From: Dipetalonema caudispina
Taxonomy: Eukaryota > Nematoda > Chromadorea > Rhabditida > Onchocercidae
Direction: 5' to 3'
Length of the DNA: 64,000 nucleotides
NCBI GenBank assembly: GCA_013365325.1
Contig: JABVXV010000004.1
Location: 248,001 to 312,000, forward strand
Under the pieces are notes generated by a model. That model made no database searches. It worked only from the letters and a program-made list of their open reading frames with translations, and was not told the DNA's origin. How positions within the stretch are numbered: position 1 is the stretch's first letter; each line of letters starts with the position of its first letter. Positions 24,998 through 38,000 of this stretch are shown here, one piece after another. Position numbers and translations under genes: made by a program.

Positions 24998-26436
24998 TTA
25001 ATCTTGGTTACAGTTCAAAGAACTTAAATTTTCAACAATTGCTTCGGAATCTCCAGACATATCTTGCTTCATGTTTGTGCTCGGTTCAGTGGGTGTACGT
25101 AGACCGGCAATACCAAGAACTGCACCATTCAAGCTAGAGTCTCCTTCTTTGATTCGTTTTACTGGACGAATGAATTTACCTCTTCTACAAAAACAGTAGA
25201 ACGAATTGCTGACAGAGTAAATATGAATTGTGATGGTGCTTCATTAACGAACATCCTTGCTTCATTAACTAACCGAAATCTAAATCTAAATTACTCATTA
25301 TATTACATTTACAGAAACTTCCTTCCATTTAACAATTTTTTTATAACTGCTTTCGGTGATTTTCTGACGCTATGCATGCAGTACAACTAGAAGGGAACGA
25401 TGATAAAATTTCGTAACGAATTTTCTTACACTGTCAATGAAATCAAAAATTTTTGCAAACTGAATACAGGCATACATACCTGCCAAGGTCTTTTCTGTAT
25501 TGACACATACTGTCAAAACTAATGCAAAACAATCTGCCCGCAATGAGCAGATCAACGTTGTCTAAACCGTACTGATAAGCTTCTTCAATGTCGTTTTCGT
25601 GTCGACGTTCATAACGCCACCAACCCCCATGACGAGCCTAGACAAACAAATTCTTACTTGTAACATAAGCACATGCAAGTATATTTAAAAAGAAAGTAGT
25701 TTAGAATGGTTTACCTGAATGGAATGATAGTTTCCTAACAATATGATTTACAGCTCTATTTAGAAAACGATCATGATGCGACTATAAAGTACCTACCCCG
25801 TAAAACCACTGCACTTTGTCCGCATTCTTCTCCCGACTATCAGTATTTTCCGCAACAGTGTCCACTGATTCGGCAGCAGCTGCTGCTTTAACTGTTGTTG
25901 GCTAAAAATGGTCAAATAATCGGCAAAGCTTCAATTATCGACTGAATTAACTATCGCTGCAGAATAAGAGTTACTTGGAAATTCACAAGTGAAGAAAAAA
26001 CAACAGACCTGATCATCAAGCGTTGTAAGTACCGGGTCAAGAAATATACTGGAAGGAATGCGCTTTCGACAGAGTGGACATGCTCCCTGTCTCAGGGCCA
26101 CTCCTTAAACTTACTTGATGTTAGAAGCTCAATAAGTTAACCACAATGAAGAGATGAGAAAATCCTTTTCCGTGATGCCCATATGACTCTTCATCGAATA
26201 GATATCATAAATGTCTCCGTGAATCTTGCAAAGAAAAAAACAGGGAACAAACCTTTGATACATAAGAAACAAAACTTGTGTCCACAATCAGGTAATTCAG
26301 TTTTATATGCAAATTCCTGATAGCAAATTGGGCACTCATCACACTTCTCTGGCCCATGTTCTCTTACGGAATCATCAACGTCGATGACCGATCCTTCCAC
26401 TGTTTTAATTATTCCTGCATTCTTTTCACAGTTCAT
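24998..26436 (-). CDS. RNF146/Iduna-like E3 ligase (RING + WWE)
   Basis: Five exons on the minus strand, 26436-26253, 26103-26009, 25901-25797, 25637-25480 and 25184-24998, encode 242 aa with agreeing phases. A C3HC4 RING occupies residues 35-73: C35, C38, C51, H53, C56, C59, C70, C73 (CPICYQEF, DCGHKFCFLC, ACPLCRKR). A WWE domain follows at ~120-185 (VQWFYGARHGGWWRYERR, DLLIAGRLFCISFDSMCQYR), the module that in RNF146 reads iso-ADP-ribose in poly(ADP-ribose). The tail includes RPVKRIKEGD and IAGLRTP, resembling the segment after the WWE in RNF146. In flies and mammals RNF146 ubiquitinates tankyrase-modified Axin and other PARylated proteins. That role is inferred here from the RING-WWE order, which is distinctive. 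It is shorter than human RNF146 and lacks its long C-terminal region. It lies head to head with rps-20. Confidence 0.9.
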
Positions 26437-26441
26437 TTCAA

Positions 26442-26450
26442 CTGAAATTT
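26442..26450 (-). promoter_or_regulatory. probable spliced-leader acceptor of the RNF146-like gene
   Basis: On the minus strand AAATTTCAG lies five bases before the ATG, with no upstream exon evident. This spacing is typical of SL trans-splicing in nematodes. Confidence 0.45.
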
Positions 26451-27532
26451 CTTGAGTCAGCTGTTTGTTTCAGAATATGAATTTAAGTTTAATAATACTA
26501 AGAAACGAGCTACAGAAAGTCAATGAAGAGATTGACATGTTAAAACATCAAATGACGAACCACTGTTGCTGTGAAGATTACTATTAATTAGTGGAAATTA
26601 GAAATGCAAAGACATCAATTTATAAAACACGTACTTCGTCTGTAAAACATGAACCAATTTAATTTCACTAACTTCCACAATGTTGCTCCGCGAAAATTTT
26701 TATGAAATACTAAGAATTGTTAATGAAGCACTGCTTCATTAACAAGCTATATTACACCATCATCAAGAGCATCATTACCTGAAAGTAAGATATTGCTTTA
26801 CCCGTGATCTGATTTCCCGTTAAAGTGAAACCGAAAACCAGAATACGGCAAGTAATCCGGAAGGTAAGCAAACACGTCATAATGATGTTAAGAGCGATTT
26901 TGTGCTGCAATCTCTGCGACTTGTTCCTCCACTCCACCCTATCCGAACTTGCGGTTACGGTATTTGGTAGGTGTCTTGCTGAGGATGTGTTAGGGTTGTT
27001 TTTTGAGGTGTTTGGGGAATTCTTTGTTGTGATTGGGTCATGCTGCTCTGGAAGACATTCCTTAGATTATGCAATTCTGGACGTAACGGTACACTGTTCT
27101 GGATATATGAGTTTTAAATGTATTTACTACTCTTATTTTAAGTCGAAAAAATATTTCCTACTAAGTTTGTAAATCGTGCTGGAAATGTGGTACATACTTA
27201 TGTGGTTTTACATCTTTGGTAGCCGCTAATCTAAGCTCCAGATATTTGTCACAAGTTAAGTGTACTTTTATGCGGACTTTTTGAAAATATTTGGCGAGAG
27301 AAGCAGTCCATCGCACTATGCATCTTGCTATTACTTTTCCGCACTCATTTTATGATGCATTCTTGATATCTGATAGTATTATGAATTGAAGTGTAAAGAA
27401 TGTATTGTACCCATCATTGTGTGCGCAATTATAACACATTTCAGCTCTGGATATTGAACATAGAAAAGCTCGAAAAAGGAAGTAGTCAATCGTGGTATAT
27501 TGCTGAGCAGTGAAACTCAATCATTTGTAAAA
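26451..27532. other. divergent promoter region, RNF146-like / rps-20
   Basis: About 1.1 kb separates the two divergent starts. Open frames at 26752-26937 (-) and 26825-27172 (+) show no family similarity I can name. The region presumably contains both promoters. Confidence 0.45.
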
Positions 27533-28550
27533 ATGGTTAGATTGCAGTTTTGTTCCAGTTTACTTTGTAAATATCTTGAGACGTTGTACATCAGATTCTT
27601 ATTATGATTAATTTTTTCAGGCTGGCGTACCTTACAAAACAGAGAAACCGATTACTCTTGATAATACTGAGCATCGTATTCGTATCACTCTTACTTCGCA
27701 GAACGTGTACTCGCTGGAAAAAGGCATAACACTTTTTATTATTTCTCTTTGCTTGATGAAAGGTGATTTAATTTGAGATGTTAGATCTATTTTTGTATGT
27801 TTCTACCGGTGAAGTACTCGGTTTCGGAGCTAGAAATAGGAGGTAAAAGTCGTCTTTTCAAAGAAGAGTGATATAAAGTTGAAGTTAGGCTTTATGCAAT
27901 AGAAATGGGGGGAAAATTCAGCAGCAACCAAATTAATTTAAATTTCGGATCCTTCGGTCAATGAAGGTAGTCATTAATATATTTAAATCTTTCTGTGCAT
28001 ATCACATCGAGTACAAGTTGATGAGGAACAGAATGTCAATGTGGGTATTTGATGTAATTGCAGAAATGAATTTTCGACGTATATTCGAAAAATATTTTAG
28101 TTTGTGAGCAACTTATTAATGGAGCAAAAGAAAAGAATCTCGTTGTGAAAGGACCAATTCGCATGCCCACGAAAATACTTCGTATCACAACACGTAAAAC
28201 ACCGTGTGGTGAAGGCTCAAAAACTTGGGATCGCTTCCAGGTCTGTTTGTTTAGACTTTTTCATTGATGGCTAAGACGGTGGGGTTTCGATATTAATTAA
28301 ATTTTTGTTTATTGCTTGCAGAAATTGCAGACAGCTAAAACAAGAAACAGGAATATAGTTCTATAACTGTCTCAATTCTATTTCAAGAGGGCTACCCAGA
28401 ATTTTTCCTAACTCAACTTGTTTTTTATTTAAGATGCGGATCCATAAACGTTTGATCAATATGCATAGTCCCAGTGATGTATTGAAACAGATTACAAGCA
28501 TTTCAATCGAACCTGGTGTTGATGTAGAAGTTACTATCAACGATTCGTAA
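27533..28550 (+). CDS. rps-20: 40S ribosomal protein S20 (uS10)
   Basis: Four exons, 27533-27535, 27621-27723, 28101-28240 and 28434-28550, encode 120 aa, the normal length. The first exon is just the ATG codon, a common design in ribosomal protein genes. Conserved uS10 sequence runs throughout: [64 protein letters not shown] and [12 protein letters not shown] at the C-terminus. The protein binds 18S rRNA in the head of the small ribosomal subunit. Exon 2 must end at AAAAG/GCATAA to keep the protein intact, so intron 2 starts with GC rather than GT; no GT donor is available in the right place. Confidence 0.97.
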
Positions 28551-30396
28551 TTAAACGAAATAGAAACGATAACTGTTATGGGATTGTAAAAGTCTGAAAG
28601 TAGACTAAGATTTATTTATGATGTCTACACAGTAAATATCGTTGCTAGTTGTTGTTATGGAAAGAGTGATTCATTAAAGTTTGTTATGTTTTTGGTCTTG
28701 TTTTCTAAGGTAATAAATCTACTATTTATTCTGTACTGATCAGTAGAGGAGCCGAATTGTAGTACGTCTGGTTCTTTCTAGCAATTGCGGTAAAACAGAA
28801 GTTTCACAACCAAATTGTTTGAGCAATGGTGTACTTGGAACATTTTATTATAGACCATCTATTGCATGGTACTGAGTTTCATTGGTGAACACGTAATGTA
28901 CACATTCAATAAGTCAGAAAGTATGGGACTTTCACATTTCCAATGCTTTCAAATTATTGGGGAATGTACAAAGTTCGTCGTTCTCCACGATTTATGGCAG
29001 GATGGCTGAATTTACCAGAAGCAGCTTCAAGGCTCCGGGTCCTGTGGATTTAATCAATTTCAGTATTATTATGATTATATAGTTGGATTTTAACTGTTAT
29101 CATCCGCTTTTCGTGCCGAAGATCGCTGTATAGGCTGTACCACCAAATATATTCAATTTGCTTTTCGATTGCCCTTGGCTGCTTTCTGATTTTCCGCTAG
29201 TTTTTCAACCATGAATCATTTTTATTCGTTGTAAGAAGAGGAGGATACATTTATGAGATAAAGGTTGTGGGACTAATAATGGCAGACAGAAAAATGATTC
29301 TGCACAAATACCGAAAATAAAAAAACTTCGAAAATTTCAGGTATTTATGTGAATCGATTGTTTATTAAAAACATCAGCATCAACAATAAGTAACAGTTGT
29401 GATTCAGAAACGTTCTGAAGAAATGCAAGTAAACAATACTGCATGATAGGGTTGGCCGAAGTCGGTGGATGTTTTCCAGCGAAATGGAGCGAGCACCTCG
29501 ACATCCGAAAAAAATAAATTAAAAATTTGGGATGACGTTGAATGAAGACGATCTTTGCTCCCAATTATATCACACCCGTGAATGACTGAATCTATTTGTC
29601 TCTCATTTTTTTCCTATCTTTATACTTCCCTCTTTTTTCAATGTTTTTTAACGTAATTTTGCGATCAAAGGCCTTCACACGTCCCTCTTTCCATTCAATA
29701 TTTTGCTGAATATACGTCATATCCAACAGTAGACAGTCTGAGATGGATAAGGACGATGCTATATTAACCATTTCACGGCTTTGTCATTCACGTGCTAACA
29801 TTATTTGACGTATTTCTATAAATTACTACATAAAATTGGACTAGCTGTAACATGCTACTTTATCCAGCAATATATTAAAGATAGGTGAAGTATAAGGTTA
29901 TTGAATGGTCGTTCGTTCTTGATGGCGGCACATTACCTGCTGACCTTTCACCTTTAGGGAGAAGCTCGAAATAATGATATACAAGGAAGAGAAAGAGAGA
30001 GAGAAGAGCAGAGAGTTCGGATTAGCTCTTTGTACCGTACATATATGATGTTTATTTGAATATGGGAGAGAAGTGCAGAGGGTGAGAGAGTGTGCGTGCA
30101 CGTTCTCTTTTCATTCCTCTATGTGCTGGGAAGAAATGGGACAGCCCATTCGGATGGGTGGGGTGCCTGCCTCGGATGAGTCTACACCCATGAGAAATAG
30201 TGCCGAGTAATGAAGAAATAGTGCCTGAGCAAGCGTTCCTCCTACATATGAGAAAGCTTATCAGAAACAATCGCAACGCATAGTTCCTCCGAGCCGCACG
30301 CATAAGGTGAGCGAATTGCCTGAAGAGTGAGTAACATCGTTTGGTGGTGACAGGCCGATGCAGCCGATGGGTTCTTCTAGAGGAACGCTAGTTGTA

Positions 30397-30433
30397 GGGA
30401 GAGAGAGAGAGAGAGAGAGAGTGAGAGAGTGAG
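30397..30433 (+). repeat. GA dinucleotide repeat
   Basis: This is a run of about 37 bases of GA units with two GT interruptions, inside the G/C-richer segment upstream of the BAF250 gene. It may be a GAGA-type regulatory tract, but nothing beyond the sequence supports that. Confidence 0.9.
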
Positions 30434-30653
30434 GGTGACACATGCAACGGGCTGTGTGCGGTCCGTTGGATCCTTTCCTCAGGGACTGATCATCCCGCGA
30501 ATACTACTATAAGTGTGACCTGAAATGAACCGAAAATTCATCACAAACGGGAGGATCCCTTCTGGCCCGGATCGATTCATTCATGGCTCATTATGGCTAC
30601 ATCTTATGCCTGTCCATTACTTCCTCCTATACCTATCTATATGTGTGTGCATG

Positions 30654-30679
30654 GCTGTCTGTCTGTCTGTCTATCTATG
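30654..30679 (+). repeat. CTGT/CTAT tetranucleotide repeat
   Basis: About three CTGT units are followed by about two CTAT units. Confidence 0.8.
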
Positions 30680-33600
30680 TATTGATGGGGTGGGCTGGGC
30701 TGCATGGCGCTCCCTTTTCCACTGCTACAATCGCCGATGTTGTGCTGCAATATGCCGAGGAGAGCAGTATAACGATGGACGACGGGAAGGATGAGAGGCT
30801 CGGGGTATGTATCTGTCGCCGAAGGTCGGGTGGTTGGCTTCCTTGGAGGCACGGAATCGTTCCCCTCCTCTGTTTATGCTTTCGTCGTGAGATGTGCCTG
30901 CTGTAGATGGGTAACCATTTTAGAATCCTGGAAGTAATAGTGTTTGATGGGATGTGAAAGGGAGGAGAGGGTCGCATGATGACGAGAGGACGGACGATTG
31001 CTATTGCTGAAGATCTACGAGAAGGGCGAGAAGAAAACGGCCTGTGATAGTCGCGCCAACGAATATTTGAATTTTTCAGATCGCAAAGATTTCTTCCACT
31101 GCAAGCGTTGAGGCCTTCCTCTCGGGACGCAACTAATAACCAACCATCCATAACGACATTGTCGTTGTTACTGTTGTCCCCAAAACCGAAACTTTTTCCG
31201 AAAATTCATCGTTCCTTTCCTCTACATTTCTACTGTTGTAATCGTTTGTTACTGTTTATTGGCTAACTATTCTTTTATCTGTACATCATATTACTACCAC
31301 TAGGATCATCAGTCATCACAACACCGTTGCTATCCCCTCCCCATTATCATTATCACTGCCTCCACTATCGCTATCACTATCCTCTGTAGCATGATCACTA
31401 CCTTCATTATTGCTGTCTTAATCGTCATCAATTATCACTGTCGCTATTCCCCATTATCACCGTAAAAGTCATCTGTCTTTTCGTGGAAGGGTCAGAAAGA
31501 AAAAGTATGTGAATTTTTCTATTATAAGCGGTGGGCTGCAACGAAAATTTATCAATCATATCATATCATATTATTGCTGTTGCTATTAACCTGAGATGAG
31601 GAAACAAGATGACCACAAATAACTCCACCCCTTTTAAAATGTATTTTATGGTTGAATCTGTTTCGTACGGATAAATGTGATAAGCTATTCTAGGATCATT
31701 AATTTAATCCGACTGTCTTTTTGCGCCATTAGGCCTTGAGTATACCTTTACCACTTGTAAAGAATATGTAAATATGAATCATATTGGAAAAAGTAGGCAT
31801 CTACACCATTACAGGCAGTTCCCATTCTTATCAAATACTCACGATACCTTGCTTCTTCAAACGGTCTCACCTCTTTTATTAGATCTGCAGGACTTTATTC
31901 ATCTTGATAGAAATTCCCATTTATTTTACTTACACACATACACACCAAAATAGTTGCATTATTTTTCCTTCATTTGTTGTTAATTCATCCTTCTTTGCCT
32001 TCAGAATCAACAATTTCAAATTAGATGATAAACAAAGCAGCGGTTTACAACTCACTAATACTTTGAACAAGTCCTTTATGCGTGGTGCATGTGTACACAA
32101 TTATAGGTATGTATATGTATATGTAATTCTACTCTTTGAACGTCACAATTGTCTATTGGACTATTCCTATGCCAGAAAAGTGCAACTTTTTTTATAAATC
32201 GAAGAATTATTCATTTTATATAGCTAATTAGAATTATTCATTTCAAATGGCATGCAGTTTCCTTTTTCCCACTGACATCGTTTGATGGTTGCGAAATATG
32301 TAGTCCTGTTTGCAAACCAATATCTGACATTGAAATTTAACAGAACTTGAGGAGCTTAGAATGTCAAAACATACAGCGCTTATGACTTCATAGTTACATC
32401 ACAGAGTGATTAAATCTTTTGATGTGTTTTTTATGTTTACTTATGAATTCCAGGCAGTAAGTTGACCTCTTTGATTGATGTTCTCACTGTGACGAAATCT
32501 AATAATAAAAAGGAAAAATTACTGATATCCGTCCAACATTCAGCATCCGGGATATATCAACCTGAAATATACCTAAATTTTTCCCGCATCTACATTTATA
32601 TGGCTTGTAAAATACAGAATGGGTCTCAGGTAGAATCTACTAGCTAAGACTTTACCTTTGTATGAAAGCATAATGAGCTGTATAGGAGCGAAACCAACTG
32701 TTTTAATGGTTGCTTATATAGTTGCTAGTACAGTGAAAGTGGGTTAGGTGTAATATGTCATAGTATGGCAGTAACTGATAGTATGATAAGTGATGAATGG
32801 ATTTTCATGTACGATGAATTTCGTCGTATGCTCTTGGCAATGCATTTGGAGTGATTTTTCATCTACAAGTTGTATTAAGTGCATCTATACTCTTTCAGCT
32901 ATTTTGATCAACTTTCAAAGCGTTATATGTGGTGCTAACTGACCGGAGCCAAATATAGTTTCCTCCCTAGTGTGATCCTGCGTACAGGTGAATCTTCCCT
33001 TAAAATTACCTCTCGAACATCTTAAGTGATAACGTTAGATGGTGAAAGGTTAGCGACGTGGGTCGAACACATCATAATTAGGCAGGAAGCGAAAGTTGAT
33101 AAGAAAAATGGTCTTGAAAACACTTAGAAATTTGTGCCACTAGATGGTGAAGAAACTGGGAATTTGGGACATGTGTACTTGTTATCATGGAGGGCTTATT
33201 TTATCCGGGAATAAAATTGGAGGTAGCACATGTAGTTCCATATCTTGTAAAGAAGCAGAACGGATGTAATATAGGAAATCGTCATTCAATAACAGTGAAA
33301 GTTCACGAACCTTGAAACGGAAAGGATTTGACAACTCATGGGGTATTTGAGCATGTTGCTGATTTGTGGTTAAATTTTTGTAGTTCAGTCAAACTTAGGC
33401 TACTATCACGATCCCTGTTGAAGAGTGACCATATTAATTCTTATTGCCAAGTGAATCTGTAATGATATATTGATATCGCTTCGAATGCAAAGGTATTTTT
33501 AGCAAGCATTTGTTACCTGTTTGTGTTTTGGAATGAACCGTATCTGTGAATATTAAAATTTCTCCTTGTTTTAATGTATAACATCAATCTGTGGCTCTGT

Positions 33601-33859
33601 GCTATCAGGTCTTTCATGCCTGTATTATAGTCCATTATATTATATCTAAGGAGAGATGTTCCTGTCAGTTTTGTTATAGTGCTGACGGAAATGCTGTGTA
33701 TAATGCTTGTTACACTCTTTTCAGTTAGTATTTCTTTCTCTGTACATAGTTTTGTTGGCACATTTTCAGGACATTGAGCGGAATTTTGTGTATTATGAGT
33801 TTTCACTAGCACTGGCATTTCTTTTGGCGTTGATAAAAAGGAAATTTATATACGTACGC

Positions 33860-33876
33860 ATGTGTATGTGTATGTA

Positions 33877-33913
<37 letters not shown>
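33860..33913 (+). repeat. GT dinucleotide repeat (microsatellite)
   Basis: Imperfect TGTGTATG units run into about 12 perfect GT units and a TATATGTG end. Confidence 0.9.
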
Positions 33914-33915
<2 letters not shown>

Positions 33916-35030
33916 TAGCGCTTTGGTTGTTCTTTCACTGTTACTATTTATTTGTGTGAATGCTAAAAAAACAAATGCGAAATTATGGATGGAAAAAACA
34001 AGCATGCAGCACCATGATTTGACGTCATGTGGAAGGGTGGGAATGTGTATTTCTCTTGGTTGAATATCAACCCGAGGATGACTAATTGTTACAAGTCAGT
34101 GTCAGTCCTAGCTGCAAAGGAAATTACAGATTTTTTTTACTTTCGAGATTCTGTGCAAAGTTGCAGTTGAATGGAATTATTTACTTATGTGATACGTTGT
34201 TGCGTTTTCCTTCTAAAAGACCAACAAATTAATATCCCAAACTATCATGAAGTGATATCTGCTGCTCAATTTCGCTACTTTTTTTTCTGGAAAAGTGCTT
34301 GTATTACAAACGAAAATGGAAAAGACAGAAAAGAAAAATGGTGCTGTAATTTTGGCCGTTTCTGATAATATTTAGAGCATGCAAAGTGAAAATCCTCAAA
34401 ATTGTGTGAAATTATTTTCTTTGAAAACTATTTTCTCTTTGGCGAATTATCTACCATGGTTTCATTCTCTTTGCCACGTGGATATGATTTCCTATACATA
34501 AAGATAATACGTAATGTCTTCACGCGATGCTAAAATCCATCAAGTTTTAGGCGCTGCGAAGTAGACTTGCAAAAAAGGTTACGCAGCATCGACATAATTA
34601 ATACTGCTCTATTACTAATATGATACAACTGTTACTCTGTCATCACCGTTTCATTACAACTGGTTGATTTCTCAACGTAATAACACTGGTACTCAAAACG
34701 GTTATTCGCTGCAAACCGGGTTCAAGTATAAAAGTGGATGAAACTATCCGACGAATGTTACAATTTTTTTGACTGAAGGTTCAGTCTGATTCATACCTTG
34801 AATTATTTAGGTAGTCCTGTAATTTTGGATTATAGCATACAGCAGTCTCTTGAAATAGATTAACGATCCTAATCATTGGATTGTTTCAGTGCATTTTCTT
34901 ATTAGGTTGTTGATTTGAACTGCACTGATTTTTGGTCTGTCTAAAGATATTGGTTTTTTCTCACCTGATCTTTGCATTTCCATAGTGAGATCACATAAAT
35001 CAGAATCCCTATGTAATGATGATTGCAGAA

Positions 35031-38000
35031 ATGGCTACAAATGCGACATCTCAAGGTACTTGTGCTGCTGAAACACCTAAATCGAGCAATGAAATGTCAC
35101 CTCAGGTAAAGTGGTCCCGATTAATGCAAATAGGAAATAAGCAAGTCTCAAATTGGTGGGCTGGGATTCAAATTTCAGTTGAGTGTGATTTGTGAACGAA
35201 TAGTTTTGGTTTTTCTTTATCATTGGTAATGAACTTTGAAAGCAAAGCAGTCAGAGCATTGTGTAGACTTGATATCTCTAGTAGAATTCCAACACACAAA
35301 ATAACAAGCGGAATGCAGCTGGTAGTAGTAGTAGACTAGTTATTTGCACAGCTCTAAAATTTTTGCAATTTGAGTTTGTTGTTGATGACTTAGAAAAGAG
35401 TAAGAATCTTGGGTGTATTTGACCATTTTCATTTTATGGATTGAAATTCGGCTTCATAACTATCGATATCTCTTACTGGAATTATTCTGAATTGCTTTTC
35501 AGCAGCAGCAGCAGCAGCAGCAACAACATCAAACGGCGACTCCAACGCTAAACAATTTACTCCGTAAGTTCTTAGAATAGATTCCAACTCAAAAGCTGAA
35601 AGGGACAGAGTTCCGAAATTTGTTCCCATATATTAAGTTATGGATTATCAAAATCTCCATGTACAATGATAAATGTTACCTTAAATATTTGTACAGCTTC
35701 AGGAACAGACGGTGCTGTTGCGCCTGGGACACCAGTGTACAACATGGCGCCACAAGGCCCACAGCCACAGAATGTACAACAGCAAATGCAAATACCACCA
35801 CATATTCAACATATGCTAGTTCCACCGCAACCTAACTTCTCGTCTCCGGTTGGTTTTAATAGTTTTAGACATTTTTTCAGTGTTTGTGCTTCACTTTATG
35901 GAGACTGAATGAATGACCTGCAGCTTCAACAACGTACGGAATAGCTTTTTACAACTTGTAAACAATTACTGAGTTTGCATAACATGCTAAAGTCAAAATC
36001 ATGAGTTTTTGAAGTCGGTAAGGTTAGTCAGGTAAGAGTTAAAGGAGGTTCTGGAATGTTCTTCACTTACTTCAAACAAGCTGCTACTAAAGCTTAATGG
36101 TACCCAATTTTATGGAATTAAAACGATTAACACAGAACAAAGAACTAATAATGACTATCAATTTAAAAATCGAAATACTTTGTAGGACGACCCATCATCC
36201 CATCATTTGTAAAATATTGGGCCTACCGCAGACAACTGACGAATACATGATTACATATATAATGTGTTGCACACATGTATATATAATTTGAGGAAATAGC
36301 TCCTATGTGACCATTCACCTTTTTTTTACACTTATATATGTACCAGAACGTCATTTTGTTCTTGTCCTACCAAAATGTTTCTGAAAAGCACATGGCAGAA
36401 AAATAGTGGTTCGGACAACAAATCAATTTCTGTCGATTTTTTGGTTTCCATGTAATTTGATCTGTTGAGAAAAATTTCTTTCCAGCATTGTTTAAATAAT
36501 CCTCATGTACTTCTCATATGATTGGTCGGAGGAGGGAATAAGTTTTGCATTGATGCCAATTGAAAAACAATTTTTGCATGTTTGTAGTATATATGTGCCC
36601 TTTCTTCGAGACATTATGCCGATGATGCCTACAGCTTTATAATTTTTCGCACCTTTTATTCGCTATGCTTAACGCAATTTAGAAATGAGAGAATGAGTGA
36701 ATATACCACTCTGCAAGAGAAATTCAGAACACCCATTCTAGCATAAAGAGTTTGAATAGTTTTCTCATCATATAGAGGATGCTGACCTGATATAGGTTCA
36801 TATCAAGTTGATTTTTTCATGTATGGTCGGAAACTTTTTCTACTAGTGACTACAGGTAGTCTAAGCAAGAATAGTTTTATTTAAGAAAAGACTCATCGGT
36901 TTTATACGTGTGCAGCAGTGATTTGTAGGATGAAAAAATACTTCTAAGAAATCCTTTAACGCGAATATAAGTATATAGTAACGCTGATGGCTTTAGCCTC
37001 TTTTTCGCCAACCTTTCTAACATTACCACCACAATGAGTGGAATAATTAGAGGGTTGTGGTAGGTTTTTTTTACCAAAAATTTGAGCATTATTTGATAAA
37101 AAGTGTGTATGACTAGCGGCTTCCATATTTTTGGCTTTTTAGATGACTTCTTTGATCTTTTTGTGTTGTTATAAGACTATGGGTTGGTTGCCTACTTGCA
37201 GTTGTTTTTCTGATTTGCTTGTAGAAATTGAAGAGAGCAAACGGTGTATATTTAAGTCTAATTAATTGAGGTGAATATGATGTGAATGAGAAAGACTCAT
37301 CCGTGGATGAGTTGGTAAGATGGAGAGCTTAGCATTTTATGTCATAACTGCAGTTATCTTTTACTTATCCACATGCATACTAATCAGTTATTCGTAATAA
37401 TGGTTGAATTAAGGAATAGATCCTCGGTATGCTGCTGTTATTTTTTTAAGAGATTAGGGCCAAATATATGTATACATTGTTTTACTACTGTGTAATTGTT
37501 TCGCTCTCTGCTTCAATACTTTGAAGGTTTTCTTGCGTAAATCGTGAGTACGACAGTGTTGATATAGTAACTTTTCTTAGCTTTAATTGATGATCTTCAT
37601 TCTTGGATAGTTTTCTTTCATGGCTACTCGTTTCATTGTTGCCATCATGGAAATTCGATGTAGTTCTCTTATCATAACTTTTTTTACTTTCCCATTTAAT
37701 ACACTGAATTTTACTGAATAGTGCTTTTTAGGATTTTTAGACGATAAATTTGTGCGTTACAGTAGCTTGGCAGTAATTTACGTGCTTCTCTTTGTCTTCA
37801 TACCAAGTAAAACTCAGTTTTGCTTTATGCGGTAATATAAAAGGGTGGATGGGATTGTTGTGCAGTTCACATGTATACTGCGTGGTGGGAATTTCGGTAG
37901 CGTGTGAAAATAAAAGGATATCACCTTGAAAACAAATTGCAGTGCATCGGTCGTTTCCGCTCTGTTCGTTGTTTGTAAAGACGAATATAGTTACACCATA

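Larger units (their letters stand above)
28551..35030. other. 6.5 kb gene-free region upstream of the BAF250 gene
   Basis: I see no supported gene. Bases ~29900-31200 are visibly richer in G and C than the surroundings, carry GA and CTGT/CTAT repeats and lack convincing codon structure, although several overlapping frames are open (e.g. 30675-31151 on minus, 30583-30906 on plus). Bases 31290-31460 are a low-complexity TATCACT-like stretch. The rest is AT-rich. The likely content is the promoter, 5' UTR exons or outron of the downstream gene. Confidence 0.45.

Noticed and set aside
30675..31151. 158-codon minus-strand frame (and overlapping plus-strand frames).
   Set aside because: It lies in a G/C-richer, repeat-bearing segment where chance frames are longer. 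Composition is rich in Arg, Ser and Pro with no family, splice or start context.
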